Shown piece after piece: positions 9,192-17,343 of a stretch of 64,000 nt of DNA. Numbering within the stretch: the stretch's first letter is position 1; every line of letters begins with the position of its first letter. Under the pieces are notes generated by a model. It had not been told where the DNA came from. It worked only from the letters and a program-made list of their open reading frames with translations, and ran no database searches. Source of the DNA: JABMQB01 sp963666575 (GTDB taxonomy: Bacteria > Bacteroidota > Bacteroidia > Bacteroidales > Prolixibacteraceae); contig CAXXYG010000021.1 of assembly GCA_963666575.2 (NCBI GenBank), forward strand, positions 101,400-165,399, read 5' to 3'. A program made the position numbers and the translations under genes.

Positions 9192-9965
9192 TTATGAATT
9201 CACCCAGGCAACTATGAGCTTAATATCATTATTTTCAAGCATATGAATATCTTTATTCGTAATCTTCGAATCGGTAATAATATAATCGATAAGCGAAAGA
9301 GCCCCCAGGCTGGCAAATGAGCTTTTACCAATTTTACTTGAGTCAGCTACCAGATAAACAATTTCGGCCGATTCGATCATTGAACGTTTTACACAAATAT
9401 CACTAATACTCGGATAAGTCAATCCTGATTTTAAAGTAATACCTGCAGTTGCCAAAAATAGTTTATCAACATGTAAATCATCAAAAAAAACCGCAGCTTT
9501 CTGGCCTGTTAATGAAAGAGTTGGAGCTTTAAATTCTCCTCCGGTAAGCACTAAATTAATATCCGGATCAGCTCCCAAAATTAAAGCAATATTGAGGGAA
9601 TTGGTAATCACAGTTAAGTTTTTAAATCCGCTAATAAGTTTTGCAATTTCGGTTGTAGTTGAACCCGAATCCAAAATAATGGTATCACCATCATTGATCC
9701 ACTCAAAAGCTTTTTTGGCAATCGCCTCTTTTTCAAGCATATTATCCTGATTTTGAAGCATAATGTTTTTAACATTTAAACCAACATCTTTTAAGTATGC
9801 TCCACCATGTTCTCGAATAACTGCTCCTTCTTTTTCAAGTTTCTCCAAATCCTGACGAATAGTTACTTCGGTTACTTTAAATATTTTACTTAACTGAAGT
9901 ACTTTTGCATGCCCATCTTCTTTTATTAATTCGAAAATTTTCTCTCTTCTTTGGTTTGGTAACAT
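9192..9965 (-). CDS. DeoR/GlpR-family transcriptional regulator
   Basis: 257 residues. The N-terminal helix-turn-helix (about 3-57, LPNQRREKIFELIKEDG, VTEVTIRQDLEKLEKEG) and the DeoRC sugar-phosphate sensor domain (75-235, with ILDSGSTTTEIA, VLTGGEF and FLATAGI) are complete. Members usually repress sugar operons and release DNA when they bind a phosphorylated intermediate. It lies directly upstream of the kinase operon on the same strand, 466 bp away, so it most likely controls that operon. Confidence 0.93.
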   Translation of the reverse strand: MLPNQRREKIFELIKEDGHAKVLQLSKIFKVTEVTIRQDLEKLEKEGAVIREHGGAYLKDVGLNVKNIMLQNQDNMLEKEAIAKKAFEWINDGDTIILDSGSTTTEIAKLISGFKNLTVITNSLNIALILGADPDINLVLTGGEFKAPTLSLTGQKAAVFFDDLHVDKLFLATAGITLKSGLTYPSISDICVKRSMIESAEIVYLVADSSKIGKSSFASLGALSLIDYIITDSKITNKDIHMLENNDIKLIVAWVNS

Positions 9966-10314
9966 AGTATGTCTTTTATAACTAATCGGGAAATACTTCC
10001 AAAAATTGAATAATCAAAATATTAGCGCCTTGTTTAATTCCAAATAGAATGGAAATAGTAACTACTTTTTTATTTTCAACCTGTTTAAATCGCAAATATA
10101 CGAAATAAAAAAAAGTAAAAGATAAATTATTTAAATACAAAACAGAAATAGAACGATAATTAAATTTCAATGTATATACAAATATACGATTCACTCCATG
10201 TAAAATGACGGATGAAATTATGTTCTAATAGCTTTGGTTAATTTATTTTCAGAAATTGCGAAAGATAATAGAGCAGTGATTAAAGCAGATATGTGAAAGA
10301 ACTTAATCGATTAC
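9966..10314. promoter_or_regulatory. Region upstream of the DeoR-type gene
   Basis: About 350 bp without a supported gene between the DeoR start and the IS256 element. Two -7-like boxes TATATTTG are seen on the minus strand (10100-10093 and 10186-10179), either of which could start the regulator transcript. A 70-codon open frame here (10194-9982) has no family features and low-complexity coding, so I leave it out. Confidence 0.4.
10307..10314. repeat. 8-bp target-site duplication, left copy (IS256 element)
   Basis: TCGATTAC directly outside the left end of the IS256 element; the same eight bases stand directly outside the right end at 11771-11778. Confidence 0.88.
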
Positions 10315-11770
10315 GGGAGTGTAATCTAAACTCTGTCTGGTAATTTTCTTTCATTCAAATTTAATTTATTTTCTGGATTATTAATCGTAAAAGCTTTTTT
10401 GAACGGGATTTGAGTTCTGTCAAGGGCGGTGAGGCACGAGCCGTTCATATACCCTTGACAGGTTTTGAATCTTGTTCTTTCTTTGCTTTTTAGAGATTAA
10501 AATCAGAGGTCAAGTTTCATTCTGTCGCCAAATTTTATTTTCAGTTGTTGTGCCGTAAGCCCCCAGTTCTGGAGTGGCTGGGTCCATTTTTTAGAGATAT
10601 TTTCAGTTGCCAGATAAATCAGTTTCAGTAAAGCCATATCGTTGGGGAAAGCACCTTTTGTTTTGGTTACTTTCCGTACCTGACGGTGAAACCCTTCCAC
10701 TGGATTGGTCGTGTAAATGAGCCTGCGGATTTGCTCATCGTACTGAAAATAAGCCGATAATTTATCCCAATTGGTATTCCACGATTTGATGACAACGGGA
10801 TATTTGTTTCCCCATCTTTCTTCCAGATTGATAAGTTCCGTTTCTGCCTGGTCTTTATTGACCGCCTGATATACTTTTTTCAGGTCTTTCATGAAAACCT
10901 TCTGGTCTTTCGAGGCTACGTATTTCAACGAGTTCCGCACCTGATGAACGATGCAGGACTGTATTTCTACTTTCGGAAAAATGCTTGCTATGGCTTCTGA
11001 AAATCCTGACAAGTTATCAATGCTGGCAATTAAAATATCTTCTACTCCTCGGGATTTTAAGTCGGTCAGTACACTAAGCCAGAAGTTAGCCCCTTCACTT
11101 TCGGAGATATACATCCCGATCAGGTCTTTTCGACCTTCTTTGTTTACTGCCAATACGTTGTACACAGCACGGCTTACCACTCTGCCTTCATCCCTGACCT
11201 TGTAGTGCATCGCATCAAGCCACACAATCGTGTACAGCGATTCAAGTGGTCGGCTCTGCCACGCTTTAACCTGTGGGATAACTCGCTCTGTTATCTCGCT
11301 TAATGTGGAATGCGAGATGTCTACATCGTACATCTCTTTGATGTGGTTGGAGATGTCACGAAAACTCATCCCCAGACCATATAACCCAATGATTTTTGGG
11401 GCAAGATTATCTGCCAGTACTGTTTCCCGTTTTTTCACCAGTTGTGGTTCAAAACTGCTGTTGCGGTCTTGTGGTGTAGTAATCTCAATTTCTCCTGAAT
11501 CGGTTTTCAGGGTTTTACTTTTCTTCCCATTGCGCTTGTTGCCTGAAATTCGCTCAAAATCATCCAAATGGGAATTCATCTCCGCATCAAGGGCACTTTC
11601 TATAAACTCTTTTAGTAAAGGTGCAAAAACACCATCTTTTCCTGTTAGGGATTGTCCTGTGCGTAACTGCTCAATGGCTTTGTCACGCATCTCTTTAAAT
11701 TCTTCGCTTTCCATAATTTCTCTGTCGTTACAAAATTAATATTGTTAGACAGAGTTCATTTTACAGTCTC
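10315..11770 (-). mobile_element. Complete IS256-family insertion sequence, 1456 bp
   Basis: Terminal inverted repeats: left GGGAGTGTAAtctAAACTCT (from 10315) and, read inward from 11770, GAGACTGTAAatgAACTCTG. They match apart from a few bases and one 1-nt gap, and share AACTCTGTCT. An 8-bp direct repeat TCGATTAC flanks both ends, the size expected for this family. It holds one intact transposase. It has landed between the DeoR gene and the 3' end of the GH30 gene, so no gene is broken. The intact duplication suggests a fairly recent insertion. Confidence 0.9.
10503..11714 (-). CDS. IS256-family (mutator-type) transposase
   Basis: 403 residues, full length for the family. DDE residues are visible: the first Asp in TIVWLDAMHYKVRDEG, the second in ASIDNLSGFSEAI, the family Cys/His in QSCIVHQVRNSLKYVA, and the Glu in TTNPVEGFHRQVRKVTK. 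The N-terminal part has the helix-rich DNA-binding region with MSFRDISNHI and HSTLSEITERVIP. No frameshift or stop is seen, so it may be active. Confidence 0.96.
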   Translation of the reverse strand: MESEEFKEMRDKAIEQLRTGQSLTGKDGVFAPLLKEFIESALDAEMNSHLDDFERISGNKRNGKKSKTLKTDSGEIEITTPQDRNSSFEPQLVKKRETVLADNLAPKIIGLYGLGMSFRDISNHIKEMYDVDISHSTLSEITERVIPQVKAWQSRPLESLYTIVWLDAMHYKVRDEGRVVSRAVYNVLAVNKEGRKDLIGMYISESEGANFWLSVLTDLKSRGVEDILIASIDNLSGFSEAIASIFPKVEIQSCIVHQVRNSLKYVASKDQKVFMKDLKKVYQAVNKDQAETELINLEERWGNKYPVVIKSWNTNWDKLSAYFQYDEQIRRLIYTTNPVEGFHRQVRKVTKTKGAFPNDMALLKLIYLATENISKKWTQPLQNWGLTAQQLKIKFGDRMKLDL

Positions 11771-11778
11771 TCGATTAC
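11771..11778. repeat. 8-bp target-site duplication, right copy (IS256 element)
   Basis: TCGATTAC, identical to 10307-10314. The next 160 bp up to the GH30 stop codon are AT-rich and show no clear hairpin terminator. Confidence 0.88.
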
Positions 11779-11941
11779 TGTTCCTGGTACTATATAAACA
11801 CGGTATAAAAACCTTAAAACAGTATTAAAATCAAACAAAGTGAGACTTTATATTGAACAAACAATTCACTCGAAAATTATCCCCGATTGAGCAAAATTAC
11901 CCAACGATTTTTCAAACTAACTTAGGAAAAAAATTACTGGT

Positions 11942-13447
11942 TTAAATTTTTATTGTATTTAATGAATTGGCTTTTAAAACCGGAGAAATAAAGATATCTC
12001 CTATTTTTATATTCACTGTTTTACTTATACTGCTTTGATTGCCAATAATTACGACTATGGAATTATCCGGATTTCTGAAAGCAAGTATATCATCATATTT
12101 TCCTCCAGTATCCAACTTCTTAGCTTCCGGCATTACAAAATGACTGGCATGTTTTAGCACATAATATTCCAAGGAAAAATGATAATTTTTCTTTTCGGCA
12201 TCAACTACTACCAAAGAATTTTGTGCCCAACCCCATCGGCTGATACCTCCTTCTAATAACGAAGTATTCCAGTATTCGTAAACCGATACTCCATTATTCA
12301 AATAATGCTTCATTAAATCCCACGAATGCATTGCTCCTTCCCAATCGTTTTTACCATCGCCACATTCCTGTTCGGTTTGAAACATTTTTAATGCGGGGTA
12401 TTTTTTATTAATTCCCGGGAGTGCATCTTTTCCTGCCCACTGAAAACCAACTCCTTTTATATACTTGCCACTTGTTTCATTTTGAATAATGGTATCAACC
12501 AAACTTTCGTTTGCTCTTTCCATTGTTCCGAAATAGATATCTACTCCCAAATTTTCCATGGCTGGGCCAAGATATGAACCGATAAAATTCGATAATCTGG
12601 CTGCCGTCCAGCAACAACTTGGAAATATTTGAGCCGAATTAAATTCATTCTGAGGCATCACAGCAAATATCTCAATTCCTTCATTTCTATACTCTTCAAT
12701 AAATTTTGAGAAATATAACGCATATGCCGACAGGTATTTATCTTCCTGAATAAACATATCGGTTCCTTCTTTTCCTTCCTTGTTTATGGGAAGATCATTT
12801 TGATATTTTGGATTACCTACATTGGCAAAAAAACCACCTACTTGTGTTGTATCACCTTGCTGTTTTCTACGTTCCGCAAATCTTTTAGCCATCTCTGCCA
12901 TCCTCATTGATGACCTACTTGCATAATGTTTATTATACTTCATCCATGAAGGAGGGCTCCATGGTGAAGCCCATATTTTAACATCAGGATTGTACTTTAT
13001 CGCATTTTTAATAAAAGGAATCAACGTTTGTTTGTCGTTTTCGATGGAAAAATTTCTCATGTTAAAATCTCCCTCCTTTTCATTATATGAATACCAGTTT
13101 ATGGCAAAATCGTTCGCTGCAACAGGCATTCGACACACGGTAAAATTTGCACCAACTCCCGGTGTAAAAAGCTCACTCATAACACTTTCACGATCGCTTT
13201 CGCTAAGTTCACTTAATGAAGTCCAGCCCAATTCATTAAAACAGGAGCCAAAACCGTCAATGGTTTGCAATTCTTTTTCCGGAAAAACCTCAGCATCATA
13301 ATTTTCGGTTGATGTGATTAACAAATTTTGATTTTTTATGGTTTCCCAATGGTTTGTTTCTGTTGTGGAAATCCATTCTATTACTGGCTGTTTATTACAA
13401 CTTATAAACGTTCCTACTATTAGAATTATAAAAACTATTCTTTTCAT
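11942..13447 (-). CDS. GH30-family glycoside hydrolase, lipoprotein
   Basis: Exo- or endo-acting beta-glycosidase of family GH30 (501 residues). It begins with a lipoprotein signal (MKRIVFIILIVGTFISC), so it is surface or periplasm anchored. The barrel shows FGSCFNELGWTSL near the start, KIWASPWSPPSWMKYNKHY (about 164-182), the acid/base in VMPQNEFNSAQ (Glu near 267) and the nucleophile in MFQTEQECGDG (Glu near 357). The small C-terminal beta domain ends with VVIIGNQSSISKTVNIKI. Last gene of the PUL, 46 nt after GH2. Known GH30 activities include beta-glucosidase, beta-1,6-glucanase, beta-1,6-galactanase and xylanase; with GH51 and GH2 nearby, a galactan or arabinogalactan role is the preferred guess. 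Confidence 0.9.
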   Translation of the reverse strand: MKRIVFIILIVGTFISCNKQPVIEWISTTETNHWETIKNQNLLITSTENYDAEVFPEKELQTIDGFGSCFNELGWTSLSELSESDRESVMSELFTPGVGANFTVCRMPVAANDFAINWYSYNEKEGDFNMRNFSIENDKQTLIPFIKNAIKYNPDVKIWASPWSPPSWMKYNKHYASRSSMRMAEMAKRFAERRKQQGDTTQVGGFFANVGNPKYQNDLPINKEGKEGTDMFIQEDKYLSAYALYFSKFIEEYRNEGIEIFAVMPQNEFNSAQIFPSCCWTAARLSNFIGSYLGPAMENLGVDIYFGTMERANESLVDTIIQNETSGKYIKGVGFQWAGKDALPGINKKYPALKMFQTEQECGDGKNDWEGAMHSWDLMKHYLNNGVSVYEYWNTSLLEGGISRWGWAQNSLVVVDAEKKNYHFSLEYYVLKHASHFVMPEAKKLDTGGKYDDILAFRNPDNSIVVIIGNQSSISKTVNIKIGDIFISPVLKANSLNTIKI

Positions 13448-13493
13448 TATTCAATTTTTAGCTGAATTAAATTTTAATCTAAACTGGTTTATT

Positions 13494-16400
13494 TTATTTA
13501 ACAGGCGATATTTTTATTTCACGTTCAAACATCGTCGGATAAACCCAATAGCTTCGAAACACTCCGCGAGCAGAGCATCCAACTCCTGAAGTAGCATAAT
13601 CCAAATTAAATGTAATACCGTCCTGTTTCTTTAATTGATAGGTATAGATTGACTTTGTCAGGTTTTCAGTAGAAAAAGGATAAGCGTTAAAATTGAACAA
13701 TTCATTTACTTTAAATTGAAGGCCTTTGCCTTGATCATCGACCATTTTAACCCAACGATTATCAGTTCTTAGTCCATAATCACCGGGTTTAAGGTATGGA
13801 ACATACATATCATCGACAGTTGAGTTATATACACCAATTTTATAACCACTCTTTCTTCCCGGATAATTTTCCTGAGGTCCACGTCCATACCATTCGACTT
13901 TATCAAGACTATCGTCAAGTGTAAAAGTTAAACCAAAACGAGGAAAAAATAACGGTAATGTACTACCCTGAGGTTTTGAAGTATGGTGAATTGTAATTTC
14001 TCCATCACCATCAATAATATAAGAATAGATATTTTCCAATCCATTATATTGAGTCCCCCTAATATACTGGTCCAATGTCCCTTCAGCAATTTCTCCGAAC
14101 AATGTAATTTGCCTGATATTGATATAAACTTTTCCATCCACTTCAGAAACTTTTGTATAGATTGGATAATTCGATGATTGGTCTATTCCGGTTGAATAAA
14201 ATTCAGTTGCTATATGGTTTCCAAAACCTTGTTTCCAATTAGAAGAACGTGCTGACCTTGATCCCCAGCCATCCAGGTCGTTAGCCATCGGTGCACGCCA
14301 TACATTAACCAAAAACGGAGATTTTAACATCTCTTTGCCATCAACGATTATAGAAGCCAAAGCACCCAGTTTTTTGTCAAACGCATATTCAAAGCCTGTT
14401 CCTGTTACATTAATTTCACTGGCAGACTGACTAAAAGTAGCTTTGGCAGTAGTCTGTTTAACTACTTCAATATTCTTTTTCCATGGAAGTTCCAATTGAC
14501 TCCATGCAACCTCATGTCCTGCTTTTGCCCAAATTTTATTTTCTTTTAAGGTTGAACTAACAGTAATTCGATATTCTTTGCCTTCCTCCAAAGATGGTTT
14601 GGTATATGGAATTTTAATTGTTTTTTTCTCCAAAGGACTAACCTGAAGTTGTAATATTCCTTCTTGTAAAACCTTTTCATCTGCTTCAAGGAACCAGCGG
14701 GTTTTATATTGCGAGGCATTGGTAAAATGATTACGGTTCCATACCTCAACCAAGCCGGTTTCCGCATCAAGAAGAGTTACAACAATTGGCTGAACAACCT
14801 TTTTCATCTCCCAATTCTCGGGTTGAACTTCTCGGTTTCCCCAAATATGCCCGTAATTTCGGGCACCAGCACCATAACTCAGGAAAGTACCATTGTTTGT
14901 TTCTTTTTCAAAATCAAGCCAAAGAGTAGCATTTTCAGGTTTTGAATTACCTGGAAGAACTGCATCGGCAAATATCCCAACATTGTCAAGCATTGCATCA
15001 CACATGTATCCAGGAGTTTCCGACCCATCAACTTCGGAATCGCGGCCCAGGCTTATTGTAAAGGGAAAATTCTTAATTTTTCCTTTTACTTCGCGACTCC
15101 CCTTTTTATCGTTATCAATATATAACGACATCTCCTGTCCATCATAAACTGCCGTAAGCTGATGCCAATTATTTTCCCAGTTATAGGGTAGTCCAACACG
15201 TAATATATTTTTTGAGCCTGAATTATTGTTTCGTGAAAAACCAGCAAAACCGCCTCTTGTGTTTGGGTTCCCATTGGTATAAATATAAAATTCCAAAGAA
15301 TCAATTCCTCTTTGAACAATTCCAAACTGATTTGAACCTTTAGTTATAAAATGTCCTCCACTTGCATTTAATTTTCGTGGAAAAACATCCATGGTAATCG
15401 TTAGTTTATCACCATCTATTTCCAAATTGTCCTGCCTATATATTTCAACCCACTGGTCGTGTCCGTTCAGATAAACTGCATTGCCTGTTTTACCTTCCAC
15501 CAGTTTAATGTTATTACCCATCATATGAACAGGTGTATTGTTGGGTGACTTATCCTCTAACTGACGAATATCTTCTGTGATACCCGGGCTAACAAAATCC
15601 CATATTGCACCGCCCAACGATCTTGGATGGGAATAAATGGCGTTCCAATAATCCTCCAGTCCACCACCAGCATTGCCGGCAACCGACAAGTATTCGTCCA
15701 TAAAAGATGGCCGGATATCCGTTTCATTCAAACCAAGGCCAATTCGCATATCTAATTCCATTGGAGTTGGATAGCGTGGACCAATAATTTCTTCAGCCGG
15801 ATGAGAGAAAGAGTTACCTCCGTACATCCAATAACGGGTGTGGTCATATTTCCTTCCTTCTTTAATAACCTCGGTGATGTTTATTCCTTCACCACTTTCG
15901 TTACCAGCACTCCAGAAGAGAACACAAGCATGATTTCGGTCGCGAAGAACCATTTGCCTAACACGTTCACGATACATTTCAGTGAATTCAGGCATATCAC
16001 AAACGTTTTCGGTTGCATGAGCCTCTACTCCTGCTTCATCAATTACAAATAAACCGTATTCATCGGCTAAATCGAGATATTCATTAACCGGCGGATAATG
16101 CGAAGTTCGTACTGCATTAAAGTTAAATTGTTTTAATATTTCGAAATCTCGTCTGATAATTTCTTCTGTCATTGTATGCCCCAAATCGGCATGCTGCATG
16201 TGCGAATTTGTGGCATTTACTTTTACTGCTACTCCGTTTAACGTAAACAATTCACCGTCGATTAATGTATCTTTAAATCCTATTCTTTGTTCAGCAACAT
16301 CCTGAACTACTGCATCTTCTGACAACAATTGCATCTTCAATGTATAGAGGTTAGGTGTTTCAGAAGTCCATTTTAAAGGATTGATAATTTGCTTTGTCAG

Positions 16401-17339
16401 TTCTACCTGTTTTTTTCCCACATCATCCATTGTAAACATTTCGCTGGCCATTTCTGCCACCAAAGCATTGTTCGAATCATACAAAAATGCTTTAAGTGAA
16501 TAAGAAGCAGTTGGAGAAGTTATGTATTTTTTTACGTCCATTTTAACTGAAAGAACGGCATCGGTATAAGTCTCATCCAAATCGGTTGTAATATACCAAT
16601 CAAACAGTCTGACATCAGGAGTGGCATAAATACTTACATCATCAAAAATCCCTGCAAATCTCCAGTAATCCTGACCCTCAAGATAATAACCATCAGAATA
16701 CTTTGTAACAAAAACAGCGATGGTATTGGTTCCCTTTTTCAGGTATTTTGTGATATTATATTCCGCAGGTTCCTGAGCACCTTCGTTGTAACCAACTTCC
16801 TGCCCATTTACCCAGACAAATGAAGCCGAAGCCGTTTTTTCCATTCTCAGGAAAACCTGGTCGCCCTTCCATGAAGGAGGAACGGTAAAAGTTTTTCGGT
16901 AGGCACCTGTAGGATTATATTCTCTGGGAATATTTGGAACAGTTACAGCAAACACATCCGGTTCAGGAGCAGGGCCATAATATCTAGTTCTAACAACCGG
17001 GAACGGAGCAGTAACATTCCTAAAAATTCTGTCACCATACCCCTGCATCTCCCAATTTGAAGGAACTTCTATTGAGTTCCATTTTTTATCGTTGAACCCA
17101 TTGGTATAAAAATCGGTGGGCACCCATTCGGGAGTTTCACTGTAAAAAAACTTCCAATCACCATTAAGCGAAATTGTTTTTTCAGGCATGTAATGTGCCC
17201 TTCCTTCTTCCTGATTTAGCTCAAATACTGAAGTATTTTCAATGTAATAGTAAATATCTTCAAGAAAATTTGTAGGTTGCGCCAAAAGAATTCCTGATAC
17301 TGCTACAAAACAAAATAATAGTATAATTCGCTTCATCAT
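13494..17339 (-). CDS. GH2 beta-galactosidase with inserted LamG/concanavalin-like domain
   Basis: Large secreted GH2 enzyme, 1281 residues (LacZ is about 1020). Signal peptide MMKRIILLFCFVAVSGILLA. GH2 sugar-binding and Ig-like domains fill 50-350; the barrel carries ILKQFNFNAVRTSHYPP, acid/base in FWSAGNESGEG (Glu near 480) and probable nucleophile in PSFMDEYLSVAGNAGG (Glu near 547). A concanavalin-like LamG domain (about 610-800: GNAVYLNGHDQWVEIY, WHQLTAVYDGQEMSLYID, TISLGRDSEVDGS) interrupts the enzyme before the beta-galactosidase small-chain domain (about 965-1281). The insert may bind polysaccharide. It is 4 nt after the GH51 gene, so translation is probably coupled. Beta-galactosidase is inferred from the small-chain domain. 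Confidence 0.92.
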   Translation of the reverse strand: MMKRIILLFCFVAVSGILLAQPTNFLEDIYYYIENTSVFELNQEEGRAHYMPEKTISLNGDWKFFYSETPEWVPTDFYTNGFNDKKWNSIEVPSNWEMQGYGDRIFRNVTAPFPVVRTRYYGPAPEPDVFAVTVPNIPREYNPTGAYRKTFTVPPSWKGDQVFLRMEKTASASFVWVNGQEVGYNEGAQEPAEYNITKYLKKGTNTIAVFVTKYSDGYYLEGQDYWRFAGIFDDVSIYATPDVRLFDWYITTDLDETYTDAVLSVKMDVKKYITSPTASYSLKAFLYDSNNALVAEMASEMFTMDDVGKKQVELTKQIINPLKWTSETPNLYTLKMQLLSEDAVVQDVAEQRIGFKDTLIDGELFTLNGVAVKVNATNSHMQHADLGHTMTEEIIRRDFEILKQFNFNAVRTSHYPPVNEYLDLADEYGLFVIDEAGVEAHATENVCDMPEFTEMYRERVRQMVLRDRNHACVLFWSAGNESGEGINITEVIKEGRKYDHTRYWMYGGNSFSHPAEEIIGPRYPTPMELDMRIGLGLNETDIRPSFMDEYLSVAGNAGGGLEDYWNAIYSHPRSLGGAIWDFVSPGITEDIRQLEDKSPNNTPVHMMGNNIKLVEGKTGNAVYLNGHDQWVEIYRQDNLEIDGDKLTITMDVFPRKLNASGGHFITKGSNQFGIVQRGIDSLEFYIYTNGNPNTRGGFAGFSRNNNSGSKNILRVGLPYNWENNWHQLTAVYDGQEMSLYIDNDKKGSREVKGKIKNFPFTISLGRDSEVDGSETPGYMCDAMLDNVGIFADAVLPGNSKPENATLWLDFEKETNNGTFLSYGAGARNYGHIWGNREVQPENWEMKKVVQPIVVTLLDAETGLVEVWNRNHFTNASQYKTRWFLEADEKVLQEGILQLQVSPLEKKTIKIPYTKPSLEEGKEYRITVSSTLKENKIWAKAGHEVAWSQLELPWKKNIEVVKQTTAKATFSQSASEINVTGTGFEYAFDKKLGALASIIVDGKEMLKSPFLVNVWRAPMANDLDGWGSRSARSSNWKQGFGNHIATEFYSTGIDQSSNYPIYTKVSEVDGKVYINIRQITLFGEIAEGTLDQYIRGTQYNGLENIYSYIIDGDGEITIHHTSKPQGSTLPLFFPRFGLTFTLDDSLDKVEWYGRGPQENYPGRKSGYKIGVYNSTVDDMYVPYLKPGDYGLRTDNRWVKMVDDQGKGLQFKVNELFNFNAYPFSTENLTKSIYTYQLKKQDGITFNLDYATSGVGCSARGVFRSYWVYPTMFEREIKISPVK

Positions 17340-17343
17340 GTTT

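Noticed and set aside
9982..10194. 70-codon open frame upstream of the DeoR gene (minus strand)
   Set aside because: No family pattern, low-complexity composition, and it overlaps the likely promoter boxes of the regulator.
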